A stretch of 64,000 bases of DNA from Hofstenia miamia (taxonomy: Eukaryota; Xenacoelomorpha; Acoela), in assembly GCA_004352715.1 (NCBI GenBank), contig SCFE01000074.1, positions 1,301,852 to 1,365,851 on the forward strand. The letters are read 5' to 3'. The notes beneath the pieces were generated by a model. That model searched no databases. It saw only the letters and a list, made by a program, of their open reading frames with translations, and was not told the origin of the DNA. Positions 58,391-64,000 of the stretch are shown here, piece after piece (position 1 is the first letter of the stretch; each line of letters opens with the position of its first letter). The position numbers and the translations under genes are program-made.

Positions 58391-59390
58391 NNNNNNNNNN
58401 NNNNNNNNNNNNNNNNNNNNNNNNNNNNNNNNNNNNNNNNNNNNNNNNNNNNNNNNNNNNNNNNNNNNNNNNNNNNNNNNNNNNNNNNNNNNNNNNNNNN
58501 NNNNNNNNNNNNNNNNNNNNNNNNNNNNNNNNNNNNNNNNNNNNNNNNNNNNNNNNNNNNNNNNNNNNNNNNNNNNNNNNNNNNNNNNNNNNNNNNNNNN
58601 NNNNNNNNNNNNNNNNNNNNNNNNNNNNNNNNNNNNNNNNNNNNNNNNNNNNNNNNNNNNNNNNNNNNNNNNNNNNNNNNNNNNNNNNNNNNNNNNNNNN
58701 NNNNNNNNNNNNNNNNNNNNNNNNNNNNNNNNNNNNNNNNNNNNNNNNNNNNNNNNNNNNNNNNNNNNNNNNNNNNNNNNNNNNNNNNNNNNNNNNNNNN
58801 NNNNNNNNNNNNNNNNNNNNNNNNNNNNNNNNNNNNNNNNNNNNNNNNNNNNNNNNNNNNNNNNNNNNNNNNNNNNNNNNNNNNNNNNNNNNNNNNNNNN
58901 NNNNNNNNNNNNNNNNNNNNNNNNNNNNNNNNNNNNNNNNNNNNNNNNNNNNNNNNNNNNNNNNNNNNNNNNNNNNNNNNNNNNNNNNNNNNNNNNNNNN
59001 NNNNNNNNNNNNNNNNNNNNNNNNNNNNNNNNNNNNNNNNNNNNNNNNNNNNNNNNNNNNNNNNNNNNNNNNNNNNNNNNNNNNNNNNNNNNNNNNNNNN
59101 NNNNNNNNNNNNNNNNNNNNNNNNNNNNNNNNNNNNNNNNNNNNNNNNNNNNNNNNNNNNNNNNNNNNNNNNNNNNNNNNNNNNNNNNNNNNNNNNNNNN
59201 NNNNNNNNNNNNNNNNNNNNNNNNNNNNNNNNNNNNNNNNNNNNNNNNNNNNNNNNNNNNNNNNNNNNNNNNNNNNNNNNNNNNNNNNNNNNNNNNNNNN
59301 NNNNNNNNNNNNNNNNNNNNNNNNNNNNNNNNNNNNNNNNNNNNNNNNNNNNNNNNNNNNNNNNNNNNNNNNNNNNNNNNNNNNNNNNNN
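58391..59390. other. Assembly gap, exactly 1,000 N
   Basis: A round-number gap of unknown true size. Confidence 0.99.
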
Positions 59391-59872
59391 GGCTACTCTT
59401 GGTCACAAAGATGGACATGGGCTGGGTTTGGGCAGAAGAAATGGAAAAGATAAGCCAGAAAATGGGACGAATTACAAAAAAACTTATTCCACAATAGCGC
59501 ATGCAAATACATTGAATTTTATATAAGTTGAAAAATTAAATTTCCTTTTTGGAAATATTACATTAGTATCATATGCTGTTCAAGTGTTTTGATTTCATTA
59601 GAAAAAGGTTTGGAGTTTGCGCTATGGTTTGGGATATGTCTTGTCTTAGTTTTGGGTTACATTTGGGGTTAAGGTTATAATTATAATTTTGATAGCTAAT
59701 TAGCTTAGTTTTGTAAAAACTTGAGTGGGGAGAGAGAGACGGGAGATACCGCAAAAGCACCATATTCACTAATAATCCTAAATCATAGAATAGACTATTG
59801 GAAGGAATTGAATTTGTTTTCAAAATTACAAGCTAATAAAAACCAAAATATCGTAGTGAAGAAAGTAACACT
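59391..59872. other. Non-coding stretch
   Basis: No recognised gene. A GGTTTGGGATATGTCTTGTC...TTAGTTTTGGGTTACATTTGGGGTTAAGG tract (59,627-59,672) is G/T-rich and weakly repetitive. No other structure seen. Confidence 0.45.
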
Positions 59873-60368
59873 ACATTTATCTGGGGTGGGCCATAAATAA
59901 TTGTAAATATATTGCAATAAATACAATATAAATAATTTATTTTACGATTTGTAAAATAAAATAATTGTTTTTTGACCAGAAATTATTGTAAAAAAGGGCA
60001 AACTTATTGGCATCGCGAATGAATTAAAGCTAATTACAATATCCAATCGCATTCAAGCATGGTCACTTTGTGGTCAATTAACTTTGAGTGAAGTAAGTGG
60101 ATTATTGATACGTTAAGCCATTTAACGTGTACATTTTACGTTGCGATTAAACACCATGGTAAAGCTTTCCAATAAAGAAATTGTTACTTACTACTTCGAA
60201 AAGGTCTATTCGGATTCATGGCGGTGCAAATGCGGAAATAATTTTAAATTGTTAACAATAATTTATTGTTGTGATACAATTATTGTTTTTTGAACTTTTT
60301 AGATGCAATTATTTATTTTTACCTCAAAATAATATTGCAATCCAATATTACACACCCCTGACATTCAT
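59873..60368. mobile_element. 480-bp hAT-like MITE with 8-bp target duplication
   Basis: The element (59,881-60,360) starts CTGGGGTGGGCCATAAATAA and ends CAATATTACACACCCCTG. Flanks are ACATTTAT (59,873-59,880) and ACATTCAT (60,361-60,368), an 8-bp duplication with one change. ATTATTGT and AATAATTG words recur inside. No ORF. Confidence 0.8.
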
Positions 60369-60987
60369 CCACCTAATTATTTTGTGTTTCTAAACCGGTC
60401 TGCAAGAAATTATCTAACTCGCTGCGGGCCCGGTTTGAAAATATGCTACCGGTTCCAACTCTGAGCCGTCTTCAACTTAACCCATCCCAAATGAAATTTG
60501 CAAATCAGCGCATTTTTTTTATGAAAAGCTGGACCAACATGTTTTAGAAGTTATGAAAAGAAATGACATAGAACAGATCGTATCATTTACGGGTTCCAAN
60601 GTATCTTCCAGCCCCTCCCCCGGAATTTTCATCTCATCTACGCCACTGATCGTAGCTCTATCATTTATGGTTATGGAACTAGAGCTAGTAGAAGTTGTTT
60701 GATTATGACTAATGTATATCATTGTGGATTGAAGTTATCCAATCACTGAAGAGGAGTGAACTGTGCACCGTTGCTATATTACATTAAGCAAATTGCATGC
60801 AGAACAATCGGTTGAGTTGAGCGGATATTAAATATATTATAGCAAATCGCCGTTTAGTTTCACTGCAGCTTTGTAGTGCGCGATACTAATTAGCTTGTTC
60901 AGTGCACTCTCCAATATTGTGCGCATTCGTTTGTTTAGGCAGATTGCCAAAACATTTTAGTTTTGATTCGTGTTATACTAGTGCGAC
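60369..60987. other. Upstream region of the CPT1-like gene
   Basis: Contains a single N at 60,600 (an assembly join) and, at about 60,640-60,650, CATCTACGCCACTGAT, which looks like the end of another hAT-like MITE. Promoter and 5' untranslated sequence of the gene to the right should lie here, but I found no clear TATA box or initiator. An in-frame stop (TAG, 60,979) precedes the start codon. Confidence 0.4.
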
Positions 60988-61531
60988 ATGAAGAAAAATG
61001 CGTCAACCGTATTTATTCCCAACACAGAACAATCGAAAGAGGAATGGCAAAAAGCTTTGTCATCGCGAAATCTCAATATCAAATCACAGCAATTCTTCAT
61101 CCATGCTCAAAACATGGTGTGGCCGAGTCAAATGAGACATCTTTTGGTGGGGATGTCTTTGTTGTCGGCCTGTTTTCTACAACGATTTCCCCAAAGCCTA
61201 TCAGATATCAGCTACGTATTCCTCAGCGTGTTTATCGTTCTTGCCATTGCATTAGTTCGTCGTGAGATTTTACGTCGTCTGTTTACTTATAATCAATGGA
61301 TGATAGAACCCAAAATTAGTCACAAAACAAAGATTTGGGCCTCGCTCGTACGTCTATTTTGTGGAAAGTATACGAATTTGCATTCTGCTGAACGGCTTCT
61401 ACCGTCGCTTTCCCAGCCACCGGCCTTGAAGCAGACCGTTGAAAAATTCCTTACGTCGATGAATACCACTTTAAATGAAGACGAATCGCAATACTTACAG
61501 AAAATATCTGAGGAATTTTTACAAAATGAAG
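60988..61531 (+). CDS. CPT1: Carnitine O-palmitoyltransferase 1-like, first coding exon
   Basis: CPT1 sits in the outer mitochondrial membrane and moves long-chain acyl groups from CoA to carnitine, the controlled step of fatty acid import for beta-oxidation. The first coding exon starts at the ATG at 60,988, the first after an in-frame stop. It encodes 181 codons plus one base and ends at a GT donor (61,532). Two hydrophobic segments (about residues 51-66 and 74-90) match the two CPT1 transmembrane helices. The sequence after them, YNQWMIE, TKIWASLVRLF, LPSLSQPPALKQTVEKFLTS and ISEEFLQNEG, matches the start of the catalytic domain. The loop between the helices is only about eight residues, much shorter than the roughly 27 known in vertebrate enzymes. 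The N-terminal regulatory segment is unlike vertebrate ones. Identification is firm at family level; whether it is the sole CPT1 is unknown. Confidence 0.85.
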
Positions 61532-61606
61532 GTTTGAATTTTATATTACTAAGGATCTAAGGTACCAATATCATATATATATATATATATATACCGGTAT
61601 ATATAT

Positions 61607-61928
61607 CAGACTTGTCAATGAGCCGTAATTTCTAAGCTCTGCTCGTTTAAATTTTTAGTAAGTTTGGCTCGGTTCGCCACAGAAAATCTTTAAATGAGGC
61701 TCTAATCAGCTCGGTATTTTTTTAAAAATATTGTGCTCTCAGAATTTTTTCAATTGCGCTTCCTATTATTTAATAAACATCTCTAAAATACGATTATAAG
61801 TAATGAATATTGAATGAAAAAATAAGAAAAATCTTCATAATCAAATTAACAAGCAGGACTATAAATTTGGCTTGCTTCAAACGGCTCGTTTTGGGCTCGT
61901 TGTATATCCAATACTCTGCTCAAGCAAG

Positions 61929-61932
<4 letters not shown>
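61607..61932 (+). mobile_element. 326-bp hAT-like MITE inserted in (TA)n
   Basis: Starts CAGACTTGTCAATGAGCC and ends CTCAAGCAAGTCTG. ATATATAT on both sides is compatible with an 8-bp duplication but cannot be told from the microsatellite. Same family as 1-43 and 58,037-58,240. Confidence 0.75.
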
Positions 61933-61963
<31 letters not shown>

Positions 61964-62146
61964 NNNNNNNNNNNNNNNNNNNNNNNNNNNNNNNNNNNNN
62001 NNNNNNNNNNNNNNNNNNNNNNNNNNNNNNNNNNNNNNNNNNNNNNNNNNNNNNNNNNNNNNNNNNNNNNNNNNNNNNNNNNNNNNNNNNNNNNNNNNNN
62101 NNNNNNNNNNNNNNNNNNNTATATATATATATATATATATATATAG
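61933..62146. repeat. (TA)n tract containing a 156-N gap
   Basis: (TA)n at 61,933-61,963, N from 61,964 to 62,119, and (TA)n again to about 62,146. The gap is an unresolved microsatellite within the CPT1 intron. Confidence 0.95.
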
Positions 62147-62795
62147 CTACGCCATTTTATCATATACATATTTTAAAGAGGAACAGTATGTTATGATGTA
62201 AATGATATATACTTGTAAAATGTTAACTTTTTGAAATTCCGTTATCGAGTAGTTTTTGTTCATAATCATATATCACAAAACGAATTTTTAAAAAAATAAA
62301 TTCAATCAGCTCAGCCGGCTGGCGCCCAGCTTTAGATCAAGGCAATGAACAGGCTTGGTATTGTCCCATTTGTGCAAATAATTCATTGGAAAATATGAGG
62401 AGTTGCGTAGATAGAAAATTTTAAAAAGAAACTTGCCAATGGTTTCACTGCTGGAATGCATCAAGAAAAAGTTCTAGTTCAACTAATATACTTTGATCAG
62501 TTCTATACTATGCATTTCAGAGCATTTTTCTTTTGGATAAAACTTCACGACTCTTCGAGCCAAAAGTTACTCCCAATTACATGAACGTCTCTACAGTCGG
62601 CACATTATGGATATTAACAGTTAATACTTAAAAATCGCAATTATTGTTAGTGGGTTAAAAAATAAAAGATTAGTTTTTGCCTTGAATGTTCACAGGTCCT
62701 GATCGTCATTAGATTTAGTAGTTGTATAGGATGCAACAAATAATCCTGAATTTTCATTATGTTGTTTATTAAAGTTGTCATTTATCAATGTTTAG

Positions 62796-63099
62796 GTGAG
62801 AAGATTAACAGAAGTTTTTTAAAATCAATTAAAGGCCAGCGTAATTGGCTGACGCCACTTTGGAATGAGTATGCGTACCTAGCAGATCGCAATTCTCTCT
62901 CCAACTCCACATTTTGGGGGATTGAATCATCCCACTGCTTCTGCCCGGATATGCTCATTCGTGCTGCATGCCGCATCATAACTCTCGTTAGAAAGTATTC
63001 AGAAGAAATCGCCACCGAGAAATCATTCCCCCTAGCGTTAAATAATGGAACTGTGCCAATGTGTATGAATACAACCAAAAACATTTTTGGTGGATACAG
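62796..63099 (+). CDS. CPT1: Carnitine O-palmitoyltransferase 1-like, second coding exon
   Basis: The exon is bounded by an acceptor (ATCAATGTTTAG) and a donor (GGATACAG|GTATGA). After the split glycine it encodes EKINRSFLKSIKGQRNWLTP, LWNEYAYLADRNSL, a segment with RAACRIITLVRKY and then FPLALNNGTVPMCMNTTKNI ending FGGY. The W.EY.YL.RR/DR.. block and the P(M/L)C...NTT motif are the usual landmarks after the CPT1 linker in this acyltransferase family. It ends in phase 2. The catalytic His and the carnitine-binding residues would be in later exons outside what I can identify. Confidence 0.85.
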
Positions 63100-64000
63100 G
63101 TATGATTGTAAGCTCATTAACTTTTAAAAAAATAGATTCGTGCATAAATATTGACCTAATACATTTAATAAATGCAATACTTTGACTTCTTGTAGATCCT
63201 TTCCTGCAGAATGAAGTGGAACTTCTTAGATTGATAAATCGACTGATGTGAATGTGGTATTTTTTAGTCGGCTAATTCATGCAAAAAATTTTAGTTTTTT
63301 CTGTAATTATGTTCTAGAATTCTAGAGGTCCCCAGCGTTATGCCGGTGGAACCAGTCGTCAAAAATAGTATCCCAATTTTTAATTTTCATGGGTTTTAGG
63401 TGGGAATACATCCTAACTTCCAAAGTTGATTAGCCCCCACTGAGCTTTTTAGGGATTTATATATGTGTACAGAGATGAATATATTAAAAAAACAATTAGT
63501 TGAGTTAATCAAGAAACAGATTTAGACATTTTTCTCGTTTGTATAACTATGCTACATGTAAATATACAAAACAAATGTATCTTAAATTGAAAAATCCCTA
63601 GTGGCCTGCAATTTGAAATAAATAGCCAAAGTTAGATGTATTTTTTTTCGAGTAGTTTCCAGTACTCGAAGTGTTCAGTTGAGTTTTTTCCTCGAGTCGA
63701 GTTCGAGTACCTAGGTGTGGTATCTGTATACGAAAAGTTTCAAAAATTGTAAAATTTTGTCAGCTGAGGTCTTATAGGGACGCATGTGGGTTTTTTAACT
63801 GTTGATCGAAAAAGTTCGTACAATACGAAAATGTTCTCATTAAATTATTTAAATTTGAAAAAATTGAGATACTTACTCCTCTGCTCTACAGCCAAAAACT
63901 GTTTTTTTTGAATAAGACATTTAAACTTTATTGAAGCAACGGAAGCGGATGAACTTGTAGGCTTTCTCTTTTTAAACCCTTTCTACAAACGACGAATGCC
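63100..64000. other. Downstream of CPT1 exon 2, no further exon identified
   Basis: The only nearby acceptors are at 63,195 (CTTCTTGTAG) and 63,210 (TTTCCTGCAG). Joining exon 2 to either gives a stop within 5-8 codons (RSFPAE-stop or RMKWNFLD-stop). The true next exon may lie beyond the window, or the gene may be broken here. At 63,650-63,715 short CTCGA(A/G)T words form a small repetitive patch. No other gene. Confidence 0.45.

Larger units (their letters stand above)
61532..62795 (+). other. Intron 1 of the CPT1-like gene
   Basis: The GT at 61,532 and AG at 62,794-62,795 join in phase 1 to give a glycine codon (G + GT) and an unbroken protein. The intron carries (TA)n tracts, the hAT-like MITE and a 156-N gap. 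An 8-codon run-on in the first exon's frame ends at a stop (61,558-61,560), as expected for intron sequence. Confidence 0.75.

Noticed and set aside
58325-59502. ORFs of 360-390 codons on both strands
   Set aside because: They are read across the second 1,000-N gap.
61810-62201. ORFs of 107-128 codons around 61,964-62,119
   Set aside because: They combine (TA)n codons and N; they lie in the CPT1 intron.

Overview
This is AT-rich eukaryotic DNA (about 30% G+C by eye) from an invertebrate animal that I cannot place in a phylum. It has spliced genes with conventional GT/AG sites, an animal-type carnitine palmitoyltransferase 1 gene, many (TA)n microsatellites and a dense load of decayed transposons (mariner, Tc1, hAT, piggyBac, a CACTA-like element, a CR1-like LINE and a gypsy-type retroelement). 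Nothing suggests a bacterial contig: there are no operons, no ribosome-binding sites and no long packed genes.

Layout. 1-3,768: non-coding with repeat fragments. 3,810-17,385 and 17,421-31,054: two almost identical ~13.6-kb units in direct tandem, with (TA)n tracts at every junction. Each unit carries one intact 838-codon exon of a carboxylic-acid-reductase-like enzyme (adenylation, carrier and NAD(P)-reductase domains), a minus-strand LTR-like promoter block, a broken ubiquitin-like exon, a MITE, a LINE reverse-transcriptase relic, a mariner relic and an unrecognised broken ORF. 31,055-34,638: single-copy sequence, then an 864-bp exact repeat that runs into a 1,000-N gap. 34,639-44,600: nested transposon graveyard, with a CACTA-like element (ends CACTGGTCAACA, target duplication TAT) inside a gypsy-type pol relic, then a piggyBac relic. 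44,600-60,900: mostly non-coding, with hairpin elements, minisatellites, a second LINE relic and three hAT-like MITEs. 60,988-63,099: the first two recognisable coding exons of a CPT1-like gene, which continues beyond the part I can follow.

Assembly quality matters for interpretation. The two 13.6-kb units share an N gap of identical size (13 N) at the same position and differ mainly by scattered SNPs and microsatellite lengths. Unit 1 contains 17 exact bases of the Illumina Nextera mosaic-end adapter. Several other local duplications abut single N characters. The tandem duplications here are therefore more likely unmerged haplotypes or contig ends than real amplification, although only read depth or long reads can settle it.

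The functional genes do not form an obvious system. The most interesting biology is the reductase gene, an enzyme class better known from bacteria and fungi, present here as a long uninterrupted exon in an animal-like genome with its 5' part missing or unrecognised.
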